A DNA stretch of 64,000 bases from Acinetobacter marinus (lineage in GTDB: Bacteria; Pseudomonadota; Gammaproteobacteria; Pseudomonadales; Moraxellaceae). The translations under genes were made by a program, and so were the position numbers. The notes under the pieces were generated by a model. It saw nothing but the letters and a program-made list of their open reading frames with translations, ran no database searches and had not been told where the DNA came from. The stretch covers positions 62,001 to 126,000 of the forward strand of contig NZ_FMYK01000006.1 in NCBI RefSeq assembly GCF_900096915.1, written 5' to 3'. Of the stretch, positions 34,201-43,078 are shown piece by piece (position 1 is the stretch's first letter; each line of letters opens with the position of its first letter).

Positions 34201-36386
34201 TCAAGTGCAAGTGACTGATCGACTTGGAAGGCAAATTCTGAAGAATCGTCGAAGGATTCAACTACTTCATCTGCATTTTCTTGTACTGAAGACTCTTGTG
34301 AAGAATCAGCTTGTGATGTTTCTGTTTGTATTGCTTCTGGCGCAGATACAGCGTGCAAATGATTGGCTAAAATATCTTGTAAATCGGCAATCAAACTTGG
34401 ATCAGCACGATCAATAGCTTGTTCACGTAACAGTTGAATACGATTAGCAATTTCATCTTGCGCATAACGAATACGCTGCATCGCATGTGCATCAGGCGAG
34501 CCTTGTCCTGAAACAATACGTTGATAAATACTTTCCAGCTCATGCGCAACATCACCCATATGCGTGGCTTGGATCATATTCGCACCGCCTTTAAGCGTAT
34601 GCAAATAGCGGAACAAATTATTTAACACTTGGGTATTTTCAGGCTGTTGTTCCCAAGTATTAAAGTCTTGATCCATACCTGCAATCAATTCATCAGATTC
34701 TTCGAGGAAAATCTCGAGCATCTCTGGATCAAATTGATGGTTCACCACCTCAGATTCCACATCCAATTCAGCAACATTTTCGGTGACTGCAACAGGTGCA
34801 AGATCAGCTTCAGCAATTGATTCGATGAAATCAGCTTGTTCAGATGTTTGCGCTGGCGTTGCTGTAGCAACCACTTGACTGACATCTTCAATCGCTTGCT
34901 CAAACTCTTCTTCGATCAAGCTAGTCAATGCCATATTTTGACCTGAAGCCATACCATCAAAGGCATCAATCAAATACTGATGTAAGCCTTGGATTTGCTC
35001 CATGAGGTTTTGATCTTGAGCAGCCACAGGATGTGCGACCAATGCTTGATAACAGCGCTTTAAATAGGCTGCAATACGGCACAATTCATCAGATTGTTTA
35101 ACATTACAATGCGACACCAAAGTCGCAGCTTGCTCTGACAACAACTGAAAATACGATTCAGCGTTATCTGCACGAGCTTGCTCAGCAAAGGAAAACTCTG
35201 CATCGAGCATGTCATTAATATCCAGCTCAAGCAACTGTGCCACAATCCCTTGACTGCGAATGGCCCCCACTTCACGATCATTATTCAACTGATAATCTTG
35301 CCAAATTTGATCGAATTGCGCGGTAATTTCCGTTAAGAAATCTTGAGCTTTCTCTTTCTCTAATGCCGCCACATAAGCACGCACATATTCATAATAATCA
35401 GAAAGCAATTGCTCTTCGGCTGGATGCTCTGGATATTGCTCTGGATCGATGGTTTTAAAGACATTTTCCACATGGCTACTCGCCGTGAAAATCGCATCAA
35501 AACCGACCATACCAGAACTACCACGAATGGTATGTACCGCACGAATCAGTTGATTAAAGGCATCGACACTTGGTTCTTCTTCCAAATGCAAGAAACCAGA
35601 AATCGTTTCTAAATGCTCTGTACTCTCTTCAATGAAGATTTCTAAGGTTTGTTTTTCGATGGATTTGTCAATCGACGGATCAGATTCAGCAACCACGTCC
35701 ACAGCTTGCCTGGGAAATGACCCATCAGGTTGTACCTCTTCAGTTGAGGCTGCTTTGGTTGAAGCTGGATTGCTTGTTTGTGAGTTGCTCGCCACTTCTG
35801 TTGCTGTGATAGACGCTTGTGCTGGAACAGACTCAGGTGCAACAACCGCTTCTTCTACTGAGGTATCCGCTGTCGCAATCGCATCTTGAGGAATCGTCTG
35901 ATCACGATAATAATCAATGGTATAGCGTAACTCTGGTTCTACCGCTTGACTATCACGTAGACGTTGCGCAGTGACAATCCATGTGCGCAATTCCACCTGA
36001 TGTGGCGTCAGCTGTTTAAAATCTTCAACCAAAATCGGATATAAACTCGATACCGAATACACCAGCTCTTGGATATCTCGATTTAAAGCTACCGCACCCG
36101 ACATCACTCGATTGAGCATTTCTTCAATCGACCACGCCAACTCACCAGACTGTACCGCCCCAGCCATACGACCAGAACCTTTTAAGGTGTGGAATGAACG
36201 ACGAATTTCTGTCAACACGTCTTTGTCAGCAGGGTTATCCAACCAGTGCGGAATCGCACGCTGTTGAAGCTCTAAAATCTCTTCCACTTCTTCGATGAAA
36301 ATGTCACGAATTTCAGGATCTTGATCTTTAAGATGATCCTCTGGAAGCTCAATATGACTAATTAATTGTTTTAAAACTTCGTTCAT
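31245..36386 (-). CDS. chpA: Chemotaxis-type hybrid histidine kinase of type IV pili (ChpA/PilL)
   Basis: A 1713-residue soluble multidomain kinase. Five Hpt-type phosphotransfer motifs are visible: HTLKGSG (His66), HTIRGSS (about 285), HTLKGGA (about 596), HTLKGGA (about 776) and HTLKGNA (about 974). They are followed by a dimerisation and HATPase region (EHMLRNAIDHGIED about 1287, FSDDGRGID), a CheW domain (about 1430-1570) and a C-terminal receiver (MVVDDSVTVRK, phospho-Asp in LMLLDIEMP). It transmits surface/PilJ signals to PilG and PilH, controlling twitching. Hpt modules three and four are near duplicates. Pseudomonas ChpA has more transfer domains. Confidence 0.95.
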   Translation of the reverse strand: MNEVLKQLISHIELPEDHLKDQDPEIRDIFIEEVEEILELQQRAIPHWLDNPADKDVLTEIRRSFHTLKGSGRMAGAVQSGELAWSIEEMLNRVMSGAVALNRDIQELVYSVSSLYPILVEDFKQLTPHQVELRTWIVTAQRLRDSQAVEPELRYTIDYYRDQTIPQDAIATADTSVEEAVVAPESVPAQASITATEVASNSQTSNPASTKAASTEEVQPDGSFPRQAVDVVAESDPSIDKSIEKQTLEIFIEESTEHLETISGFLHLEEEPSVDAFNQLIRAVHTIRGSSGMVGFDAIFTASSHVENVFKTIDPEQYPEHPAEEQLLSDYYEYVRAYVAALEKEKAQDFLTEITAQFDQIWQDYQLNNDREVGAIRSQGIVAQLLELDINDMLDAEFSFAEQARADNAESYFQLLSEQAATLVSHCNVKQSDELCRIAAYLKRCYQALVAHPVAAQDQNLMEQIQGLHQYLIDAFDGMASGQNMALTSLIEEEFEQAIEDVSQVVATATPAQTSEQADFIESIAEADLAPVAVTENVAELDVESEVVNHQFDPEMLEIFLEESDELIAGMDQDFNTWEQQPENTQVLNNLFRYLHTLKGGANMIQATHMGDVAHELESIYQRIVSGQGSPDAHAMQRIRYAQDEIANRIQLLREQAIDRADPSLIADLQDILANHLHAVSAPEAIQTETSQADSSQESSVQENADEVVESFDDSSEFAFQVDQSLALDAENRDFDADLLDIFLEESDELVAGMDQDFAVWEKTPSNTTVLNNLFRYLHTLKGGANMVQATHLGDIAHELESIYEKVVKGQYQPNAQAMQMIRYAQDDIAMRLQKLRDQGVDEHNPSLIAALQAISTQRATAQSAPVKETPVQATAQSTTAVEQDTDRVHAQLADQAEDTPATVTAESSLMDAGSVETPTILAEAQASGDEQQIIIIETYLEEADEIFEQARHDLDLWKADRGNRSILLSLQRGYHTLKGNARILEQQLVGEIAYRLEVLFEQFAFHQFTSDRYDHLIAETQVWLHNAVYRSRFEGAESLNARLQNVVYDDSVVVGFDRHDSDIIDFKDYQEYQVVQGDGSTPPEMYSQNTVQQEQGVQEQIRVSADLVEKMIDLSGESAINRSRIELDLGQMNNTLSEMELAIQRLADQLRRMDGELETQILAKHEVEGQRYADFDPLEMDQYSSLNQLSKSLAESASDLIDFKITLADKIRDTESLLLQQSRLQNELQQSLMGTRLVPFSRLVPRLQRLVRQTSTQLNRPVEFNIENTEGELDRNILERLVSPLEHMLRNAIDHGIEDRAGRAKAKKQSAGKINLNIARDGNDILVIFSDDGRGIDVTAVKEKASKNGLITADMQVSDEDVMQYIFHPGLSTAQKVTQISGRGVGLDVVQNEIKSLGGHVSVKSTFGKGTEFTIRVPTTVSVSDALMVRVGDQQFALPLAQIERIVRVSPVALSEYYDSKQETFELDHQKLRLRYVGEFVTGQVKPIFNNMGSSVPVIIFNSAGRSVALQVDQLVGSRAQIVIKPIGQQLSSVGYVGGATILANGKVSLILDGQTIARRVLTTARAHQVDQSAVTTATSQRSARKTVMVVDDSVTVRKVTSRLLERQGFDVITANDGVDAIEKLAQVTPDLMLLDIEMPRMDGFEVATYVRHDSNFKTLPIIMITSRTGEKHREHALSLGVNAYMGKPFQEADLMANIQQVLATEKLTTSS

Positions 36387-36512
36387 AAGCTCTGCTTCTT
36401 ACATATCCAGATGCCTTGACTGAACCAAACGGATGGGCTTCCACTTTGCCCATTTTTTCTATTTTGGTTCGTCCTCATGACATTTATGTGTGAAAAAATG
36501 CGGTACAGCGAT

Positions 36513-36537
36513 GGATGCAATCGTTGTGATTGCATCC
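36513..36537 (-). repeat. Hairpin between pilJ and chpA
   Basis: GGATGCAATC (36513-36522) pairs perfectly with GATTGCATCC (36528-36537), loop of five. On the coding strand a T-run follows only some 15 bases later, so this may be a partial terminator or an mRNA-processing site that lowers chpA relative to pilJ. Confidence 0.65.
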
Positions 36538-36545
36538 AAGTCGAT

Positions 36546-38621
36546 TTATACGTTTTCAGGCAGTTTAAAGTCGGTGACAGATTCACGTAACGCCTCAGCC
36601 ATGTGCGACAACTCAGTTACAGAACGTGCTGCTTCCATGGTGGTCGAGGTGGTCTGGTGGGTAATGTCTTGTACCACGTTCATCGTTTGCGAAATATTAC
36701 CTGCAGAAGTGGACTGTTCACGTGCCGCTTCAGAGATGCTTTGAATCAATGTCGCTAAGTCACCCGATACGGTTTGAATCTCATCCAGTGCTACACCCGC
36801 ATCTTTAGCAAGTGTCGTACCACGTACAACCTCTGTGGTGGTCAATTCCATTGAAGACACTGCTTCGTTGGTATCGGTCTGAATGGTTTTTACCAGTGAT
36901 TCAATCTGCTTGGTCGCTGCTGCAGAACGTTCTGCAAGACGTTGTACCTCATCCGCAACCACGGCAAAACCACGACCTGCTTCACCCGCCATCGATGCTT
37001 GAATCGCAGCGTTTAATGCCAAGATGTTGGTTTGGTCGGCAATATCGTTAATCAGCGAGACAATGTTACCAATCTCTTGTGAAGACTCACCCAAACGCTT
37101 AATACGCTTAGAGGTTTCTTGAATCTGCTCACGAATGGTATCCATCCCTTGAATGGTACGGTTTACCACCGTTGCACCATTGGTTGCAATATTTACCGAA
37201 CGCTTCGCAACTTCTGCTGACTCAGCTGCATTGGCAGATACTTGGTCAATCGACGCTGCCATTTGGTTAATCGCTGTCGATGCCCCTGCAATCTCTTGTG
37301 CATTATGCTCAGATGCTTCTGACAGTTGCATGGTCACTTGCTGGGTTTCTTGGGTATATTTCGCCACTTCTTCCGAAGTACTGTTAATACGAGAAACGAG
37401 GTCACGTAACTGATCGATCGCAAAGTTAATCGAGTCGGCGATCGCCCCTGTGAAGTCTTCCGATACCGTTGCATAAGAACGCAAGTCACCATCTGCCAAA
37501 TCGGCGATCTCATCCAGTAATCGCAAAATCGCATGTTGGTTACGGTCATATTCTTCTTGCAGGCTTTGTACACGCACACTATCGGCACGGTTACGCAGCT
37601 GCAATAATTTATAAACCGCATAACCCAAGGCAATGATTGAAATGAGAAGCAAGATCGGCAAAAAGTTATGCCACAACGGCTTCACATCATCAGCCAGTGC
37701 ATCAAGTTGCGCCAATAAATCATCCGATTTATCAAAAATAATCGATGATGCTTCACGCACTTGAACCAATTTGGTTGAATCTGCCAAGACTTGTTCAGCA
37801 GTTGCTTTTAGCACTTCATCATATTCTGTTTTGATCCCCGCAAGAATCTCACGCATATCTGCATCATTGATACGTTCTACGCCATATTCTGCACTACCGT
37901 TCAACTGACCATTGATATATTCACCAAATGTCAAGGTATCGGCATTAAAGTTATCCGCTGAATCGAGTGATGTGGTATCACCTGTAAGTACCGCATTAAT
38001 CGAACGCAAAATACGCTCAGAAAGATAAACTTGGTTTTTGGTGAGTGCAACTTGCGATGCTGAATAGCCTGCACGAGTCATTTCATCGACCAGAAGGTTA
38101 TACTCAGACTGCACCCCAGGAATGGTTTCAGAAATCTGCAAACCTTTCGCTTGCAAAGAAATAATCGTTTGTTGGTTTTTTACAATATCTTCAATCCGAG
38201 TATCAACTTGCGTCCACTCGTTCACCAACTTATCGACCGCTTCGTCATCAGAATGTTTATCCACAACGACATCGAGTTCTTCTTCAAACTTAGTCTGGCT
38301 TGCTTTTAACGCATCGACGATGGTCTTATCACCACGCACCGAGGCTTCAGCCGATTGACGAGAAATTTGCTGTGAAAGCAATTGCAACTCACCGATACTT
38401 CGTGTCAATTGCGTCTCTGTCCGACTTGTCCACATCATCCATACAAAGAAAATGAGGGTAAATACCAAAGCAACTAAGAGTATCGTCAAATAGCGAAGAG
38501 ACTGCTGGCGATCTTCACCAAAGAATCCCGCCAAACGATCCAATTCATTTTTAAATCGCAAAGAAGCGGCACTGCTTCCTTTTGATGATTTCGATTTATC
38601 TTTTCCCAAACCCAAAGCCAT
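36546..38621 (-). CDS. pilJ: Twitching-motility methyl-accepting receptor PilJ
   Basis: A 691-residue chemoreceptor. Two membrane segments (about 45-65 and 325-345, the latter FLPILLLISIIALGYAVYKL) bracket a periplasmic PilJ-type sensor; a HAMP-like region and a long signalling coiled coil follow, with the receptor tip containing EAGRGFAVVADEVQRLAERS. In Pseudomonas PilJ senses pilus/surface cues and controls the ChpA kinase. No methyltransferase or methylesterase gene is in this operon. Confidence 0.95.
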   Translation of the reverse strand: MALGLGKDKSKSSKGSSAASLRFKNELDRLAGFFGEDRQQSLRYLTILLVALVFTLIFFVWMMWTSRTETQLTRSIGELQLLSQQISRQSAEASVRGDKTIVDALKASQTKFEEELDVVVDKHSDDEAVDKLVNEWTQVDTRIEDIVKNQQTIISLQAKGLQISETIPGVQSEYNLLVDEMTRAGYSASQVALTKNQVYLSERILRSINAVLTGDTTSLDSADNFNADTLTFGEYINGQLNGSAEYGVERINDADMREILAGIKTEYDEVLKATAEQVLADSTKLVQVREASSIIFDKSDDLLAQLDALADDVKPLWHNFLPILLLISIIALGYAVYKLLQLRNRADSVRVQSLQEEYDRNQHAILRLLDEIADLADGDLRSYATVSEDFTGAIADSINFAIDQLRDLVSRINSTSEEVAKYTQETQQVTMQLSEASEHNAQEIAGASTAINQMAASIDQVSANAAESAEVAKRSVNIATNGATVVNRTIQGMDTIREQIQETSKRIKRLGESSQEIGNIVSLINDIADQTNILALNAAIQASMAGEAGRGFAVVADEVQRLAERSAAATKQIESLVKTIQTDTNEAVSSMELTTTEVVRGTTLAKDAGVALDEIQTVSGDLATLIQSISEAAREQSTSAGNISQTMNVVQDITHQTTSTTMEAARSVTELSHMAEALRESVTDFKLPENV

Positions 38622-38666
38622 ATAAGCTCTCCCCTATTTCACCCGATAGTCCATCAACCGCTTTGC

Positions 38667-39191
38667 TTATAAAGATGGATTCATAAACTGCTGACTATTA
38701 AAAAGATCCCGCAACATAAACACATGCCAAGGCTTATTTTTATCCATAAAATAACCTTGGCAATAGGGTTCAAGCTGACCATTGAGATCTTTTGACTTTT
38801 TAAAATAACTTTGTTTATTAAAGTGTTGAATACCAAACACCTGATCAACCATCACACCACAATAATGCTCAGGATGGGTCAAACACATCACTTTACCAAA
38901 ACGCCCCACTTCAGATTGCTGATCTGCAACAAAGGCAGGCAAATCCGCAATCGACAATAACCGACCACGGATATTGGCAATCCCACACGACCACGCTTTG
39001 GTATTCGGCACATGCGTCCATTCTGGCGTATAGATCACCTCAGCAACATCACCCAGCGGTGCAACAAAATATTGACCAAGCATCTCAAATGCCACACCAG
39101 ACCAACGTTGCTCTGGATCAATCTGGCTGACTTGTCTTTTTTTGCCCCGATCCGCCAACCGTAGCAGTTCAATGAATCCTTGCGTTGCCAT
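38667..39191 (-). CDS. pilI: CheW-like coupling protein PilI
   Basis: A 174-residue CheW-domain protein. Beta-barrel segments include GVAFEMLGQYFVAPLGDVAE, IANIRGRLLSIADLPAF and CGVMVDQVFGIQHF. It should couple PilJ to ChpA. It starts 11 bases after the pilH stop and is followed by pilJ, the conserved order of pilGHIJ. Confidence 0.93.
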   Translation of the reverse strand: MATQGFIELLRLADRGKKRQVSQIDPEQRWSGVAFEMLGQYFVAPLGDVAEVIYTPEWTHVPNTKAWSCGIANIRGRLLSIADLPAFVADQQSEVGRFGKVMCLTHPEHYCGVMVDQVFGIQHFNKQSYFKKSKDLNGQLEPYCQGYFMDKNKPWHVFMLRDLFNSQQFMNPSL

Positions 39192-39202
39192 AATTTTTCA
39201 CT

Positions 39203-39568
39203 TTATGTATTGAGGTGCTGTTGGATAACTTCGATCAACTGCTTTTCTTCCACAGGCTTGACCAAATAATCTTTCGCCCCTTGGCGCTTGCCCCACAAAC
39301 GATCAGTTGCCTGATCCTTGGTACTGACAATAATGACAGGAATATGTTGAGTCTCTGATGCACGGGTAATTTGACGTGTCGCCTGAAAACCATTCACCCC
39401 AGGCATCACCACATCCATCAGAATCAAGTCAGGCAACTCCGCTTTCGCCATCGTCACCCCATCAGCGCCATTGCTGGCTTCGATCGTTTCAAAGCCATTC
39501 TTTTCTAAAATTTCTTTGAAGCGAAATGTTTCTGTTGGTGAATCATCAATAATTAAGATGCGTGCCAT
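39203..39568 (-). CDS. pilH: Response regulator PilH
   Basis: A 121-residue stand-alone receiver (CheY-like). Acidic pocket IIDDSPTE, phosphoacceptor in LILMDVVMPGVNG (Asp52), conserved Thr/Ser region VIIVSTKDQ and lysine in YLVKPVEEK. In Pseudomonas PilH opposes PilG or acts on pilus retraction and cAMP. No output domain is present. Confidence 0.95.
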   Translation of the reverse strand: MARILIIDDSPTETFRFKEILEKNGFETIEASNGADGVTMAKAELPDLILMDVVMPGVNGFQATRQITRASETQHIPVIIVSTKDQATDRLWGKRQGAKDYLVKPVEEKQLIEVIQQHLNT

Positions 39569-39602
39569 GTTTTAATCCTAGTCGACTGAATATCGCAAAT
39601 AG

Positions 39603-39986
39603 TTATACTGCGACGTGATTATTAATTGCTTCGAACAATTCTTCTTTACTAAATGGTTTGGTGAGGTACTGCTCAGAACCGACAATTTTACCTTTGGCTT
39701 GGTCAAACAACCCATCTTTACTCGAGAGCATAATCACTGGCACATTTTGATAGTTTTGATTATTTTTAATCAATGCGCAGGTTTGATAACCATCTAAACG
39801 TGGCATCATAATATCGACAAAGATAATGTCAGGATTGGTATCGACGATCTTTGATAGCGCATCAAAGCCATCTACTGCACTGACCACTTGGCACCCTTCA
39901 CGTTGTAGCAAGGTTTCTGCTGTACGACGAATGGTTTTTGAATCGTCGATGATCATCACTTTTAAATTCTGAAGTTTATCTTCCAT
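39603..39986 (-). CDS. pilG: Response regulator PilG
   Basis: A 127-residue CheY-like receiver. Motifs are MIIDDSKTIRR, phosphoacceptor in IIFVDIMMPRLDG (Asp58), VIMLSSKDG and the lysine in YLTKPFSKE. First gene of the pilGHIJ-chpA operon; PilG is the output promoting pilus extension. The 131 bases between it and apaH are AT-rich and probably hold the operon promoter, but I cannot choose one box pair. Confidence 0.95.
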   Translation of the reverse strand: MEDKLQNLKVMIIDDSKTIRRTAETLLQREGCQVVSAVDGFDALSKIVDTNPDIIFVDIMMPRLDGYQTCALIKNNQNYQNVPVIMLSSKDGLFDQAKGKIVGSEQYLTKPFSKEELFEAINNHVAV

Positions 39987-40117
39987 TTGACTGTTTACCC
40001 CAAATCATTTTGTACTTAACGAATAAAATACATTTTATTGCACTCTTTGTATCATAGTTAATACAAATTTCCAATATTTCGCATCATTTCTTACAGCTTT
40101 ATTTTGCAACTTAGCAG

Positions 40118-40981
40118 TCAGATCGGATTGGAAACTGCAAATTTTTCCGCAGTTTTCAGCTGATATGCCACCAGTTCTCCGCCCCAAACACAGCCTCCAT
40201 CTACAGCGATGATATTCTCCCGAATTGGTTTCGCCTGTAATGCCGCCCAGTGTCCAAAAATGATGCGATGACTGTGTTCAATTTCACCGATAAAATTGAA
40301 CCAGGGCTGATAGCCCGCTGGCATTGGATCATCCAAACCTGCTTTAAATTCAAACTCAAGCGCAGATTGCGCATCGCTCAATCGCATGCGTGTCAAATAA
40401 TTGGTGATGACTCGAAGTCGTGTATTTTCAGTGAGCGCCTCATCCCAGACATTGGGCTGGCTGCCGTACATTTCCTTGAGAAAATCATCAAGTCGCTCGA
40501 GGTCTGCCTGCAAGACTTGCTCGACTTCGCTTGCATACTCAGTGACTTGCTCTATCGACCAAATATGTGGCACACCCGCATGTACAATCGCAGTGTGTTC
40601 GTTGCTATTTTGATCTATGGTTTCAATCAATAAAGGCTGATGACGTAACCAATCAATCAGATCACTGCCATCTAAGGCATCAAAAATATCTTGAGTACGA
40701 TCTTTTTCTTTGATTTTTTTGATGCCTCGTGCGGTGGCGATCAAGGTCAGATCATGATTACCCAAAATCGTTGCGGCAGCCTTTTGATCATAGAGTTTTT
40801 TCACAAAGCGTAAGCAAGAGAGTGAATCTTCACCTCGTGCCACCAAATCACCTGTAATAATAATAAAATCTTGACTGGCATCAAACTGAATTTCTTTAAG
40901 TAATGCTTTGAGCGCTGCAAAACAGCCCTGTAAATCACCAATCGCATAGACATGGCGATAATCTGTAATATCAATTTTCAT
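40118..40981 (-). CDS. apaH: Bis(5'-nucleosyl)-tetraphosphatase, symmetrical
   Basis: A 287-residue metallophosphatase that splits Ap4A into two ADP. The calcineurin-type motifs are YAIGDLQGCFAAL, FIITGDLVARGEDS, ILGNHDLTL and the later HAGVPHIW and GHWA. I start at the ATG at 40981; the frame extends to TTG 40996. It lies 108 bases after rsmA, the neighbourhood conserved in many gammaproteobacteria (pdxA-rsmA-apaG-apaH); apaG is not present here. Confidence 0.95.
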   Translation of the reverse strand: MKIDITDYRHVYAIGDLQGCFAALKALLKEIQFDASQDFIIITGDLVARGEDSLSCLRFVKKLYDQKAAATILGNHDLTLIATARGIKKIKEKDRTQDIFDALDGSDLIDWLRHQPLLIETIDQNSNEHTAIVHAGVPHIWSIEQVTEYASEVEQVLQADLERLDDFLKEMYGSQPNVWDEALTENTRLRVITNYLTRMRLSDAQSALEFEFKAGLDDPMPAGYQPWFNFIGEIEHSHRIIFGHWAALQAKPIRENIIAVDGGCVWGGELVAYQLKTAEKFAVSNPI

Positions 40982-41088
40982 TTTACAACGAACCAATTTT
41001 CAACTATTTAGCGCATCAGCAATTTTCTAAAATTACCAATCCACTGTTTGATTTGAGAACACACTTGCTTTTAAGACACAGCTTGCTT

Positions 41089-41904
41089 TTAGAATAAGGT
41101 CACGCACGCATCCGACAAGGCAATAAACTGCGCCAAGCTCAACGTTTCAGGGCGAGCCATCGGATCAACCCCTGCTTTGGCAAAACCGTCATCATCCAGT
41201 TTTCCTTTTAAGCTATTGCGCAAGGTTTTACGACGTTGAGTAAACACATGCCCAACCAATGCCGAAAGATTGGCTTCATTCTGTGCTTGAAGTGGTTTTT
41301 CTGCATATGGCTCAAGACGAAATACCGCACTGGTCACTTTCGGCGGTGGATTAAACGCACCCGCAGGCACTTCGAACAAATAGGTCGCCTTACAATAATA
41401 CTGCAACATGACAGAAAGACGACCATAGGTCTTACTATTCGGTGCGGCAGTAATGCGCTCGACCACTTCTTTCTGCAACATAAAGTGCATATCTTGAATG
41501 ATGTCGCCCTGCTCGACCAAATGAAAGAGCAATGGCGTAGAAATGTTATACGGCAAGTTCCCGACCACACGAAGCGGTTTATCTAACGCCAATTGCGCAA
41601 AATCAAACTTCAGTGCATCGGCTTCAATGATATTTAAACGATCTGGATAAGGCACACGGCTTGGCAAGCCTGCTGCCAAATCTCGATCAAGCTCCACCAC
41701 AGTCAATCGATCTACTTCACCAATGAGTGGCGATGTCAGTGCGGCGAGTCCAGGACCGATTTCCACCACATTATCATCATGGCGTGGATTGACCGCACGC
41801 ACGATTTTTTCAATGACCCGCTGATCATGTAAAAAATTCTGCCCAAAGCGTTTGCGTGCTTGATGCCCTTCTTGCTTGGGATTGAGGGCATTGATTTGAT
41901 ACAT
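41089..41904 (-). CDS. rsmA: 16S rRNA dimethyladenosine transferase
   Basis: A 271-residue KsgA/RsmA SAM-dependent methyltransferase that dimethylates A1518 and A1519 in helix 45 of 16S rRNA. Motifs are RKRFGQNFLHD, VVEIGPGLAALT (SAM motif I) and the catalytic NLPYNIS. Length is typical. Encoded 78 bases after pdxA and before apaH. Confidence 0.97.
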   Translation of the reverse strand: MYQINALNPKQEGHQARKRFGQNFLHDQRVIEKIVRAVNPRHDDNVVEIGPGLAALTSPLIGEVDRLTVVELDRDLAAGLPSRVPYPDRLNIIEADALKFDFAQLALDKPLRVVGNLPYNISTPLLFHLVEQGDIIQDMHFMLQKEVVERITAAPNSKTYGRLSVMLQYYCKATYLFEVPAGAFNPPPKVTSAVFRLEPYAEKPLQAQNEANLSALVGHVFTQRRKTLRNSLKGKLDDDGFAKAGVDPMARPETLSLAQFIALSDACVTLF

Positions 41905-41982
41905 GTCTTGTCCAACTTCGATTTAAATAAGAAATATAAGGTGCTTAGCGCCGTCAATGTTCATCAGATTGAATTGCATCGA

Positions 41983-43008
41983 CTAACAGTGATTGTCCGT
42001 TTGATCACCACTAGCCATTTGCAATGCCAAATCAGTCGCCACCATCAGGCTTGAACTACTGGCACGACCCGTACCCGCCAAATCAAGCGCTGTACCATGA
42101 TCGACCGAGGTGCGAATAAACGGTAAGCCCAAAGTGATATTGACCGCTTCACCAAAGCCTTGAGATTTTAGCACGGGAAGCCCTTGATCGTGATACATCG
42201 CCAACACCGCATCGGCATTTTTTAAATGCTCAGGATTAAAAAGTGTGTCGGCAGGCATGGCTAAGCTGATGTTTACGCCATTTTGTTGATAGCGTTTCAG
42301 CACAGGATTAATAATGCGAATTTCTTCATCACCGAGATAACCATCTTCACCTGCATGTGGGTTCAGTCCACACACCAATATTCTTGGCTCAGCAATATGA
42401 AACTTGCGCTGTAAATCGGCAACCAGGATATCAGTCACTTGCTGAAGACGCTCTGTAGTGATGGCATCCGCCACTTGACGCAGTGGTAAATGTGTCGTGA
42501 CCAATGCTACTCGAAGTGACTTGGTTGCTAGCATCATCACTACCCGATCGACACCCGCTTTTTCTTGAAAAAATTCGGTATGACCGCTAAATGCAATGCC
42601 TGATTCGTTAATCACCGACTTTTGCACTGGCGCAGTGACAATCCCTGCACAGGTATCTTGTAATGCCATATTCGCCGCAAAATCAAGCTGACGAATCACA
42701 TAATCGGCATTTTTTAGATTGAGTTGCCCTGCGACTACAGATACATTCACAGGGATGTGATGCACGAATAATTGCCCATCTTCTGCAACGCAATCTTGCC
42801 CCTCATAGTCCATCAACTCGACATCAATACCAAGTTGCTCGGCACGTTTTTGCAATAGCGCTTTATCCGCAAGCACCACGATCGGACGCACACCTTTGCG
42901 CTTCGCCAAATCCAAACAAATATCTGGACCAATCCCAGCAGGTTCTCCACTGGTGACATAAAGCGGGCTAGGTTTATTGATTGGCTTATTGATTGTTTTA
43001 CTATTCAT
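41983..43008 (-). CDS. pdxA: 4-hydroxythreonine-4-phosphate dehydrogenase
   Basis: A 341-residue metal- and NAD-dependent enzyme of pyridoxal-phosphate synthesis. PdxA signatures are TSGEPAGIGPDICLDLA, TAPVQKSVI, FSGHTEFFQ (metal histidine), GLNPHAGEDGYLGDEE and AMYHDQGLPVLK (metal histidine), then FIRTSVDHGTALDLAGTG. Complete length. First gene of the pdxA-rsmA-apaH block. Confidence 0.97.
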   Translation of the reverse strand: MNSKTINKPINKPSPLYVTSGEPAGIGPDICLDLAKRKGVRPIVVLADKALLQKRAEQLGIDVELMDYEGQDCVAEDGQLFVHHIPVNVSVVAGQLNLKNADYVIRQLDFAANMALQDTCAGIVTAPVQKSVINESGIAFSGHTEFFQEKAGVDRVVMMLATKSLRVALVTTHLPLRQVADAITTERLQQVTDILVADLQRKFHIAEPRILVCGLNPHAGEDGYLGDEEIRIINPVLKRYQQNGVNISLAMPADTLFNPEHLKNADAVLAMYHDQGLPVLKSQGFGEAVNITLGLPFIRTSVDHGTALDLAGTGRASSSSLMVATDLALQMASGDQTDNHC

Positions 43009-43078
43009 CGCATACTGATTCAGTTTAGAATTTTATCTATTGTCGCAAGATTTTCAGCAAAGCAAAAGAATTTCTCCC

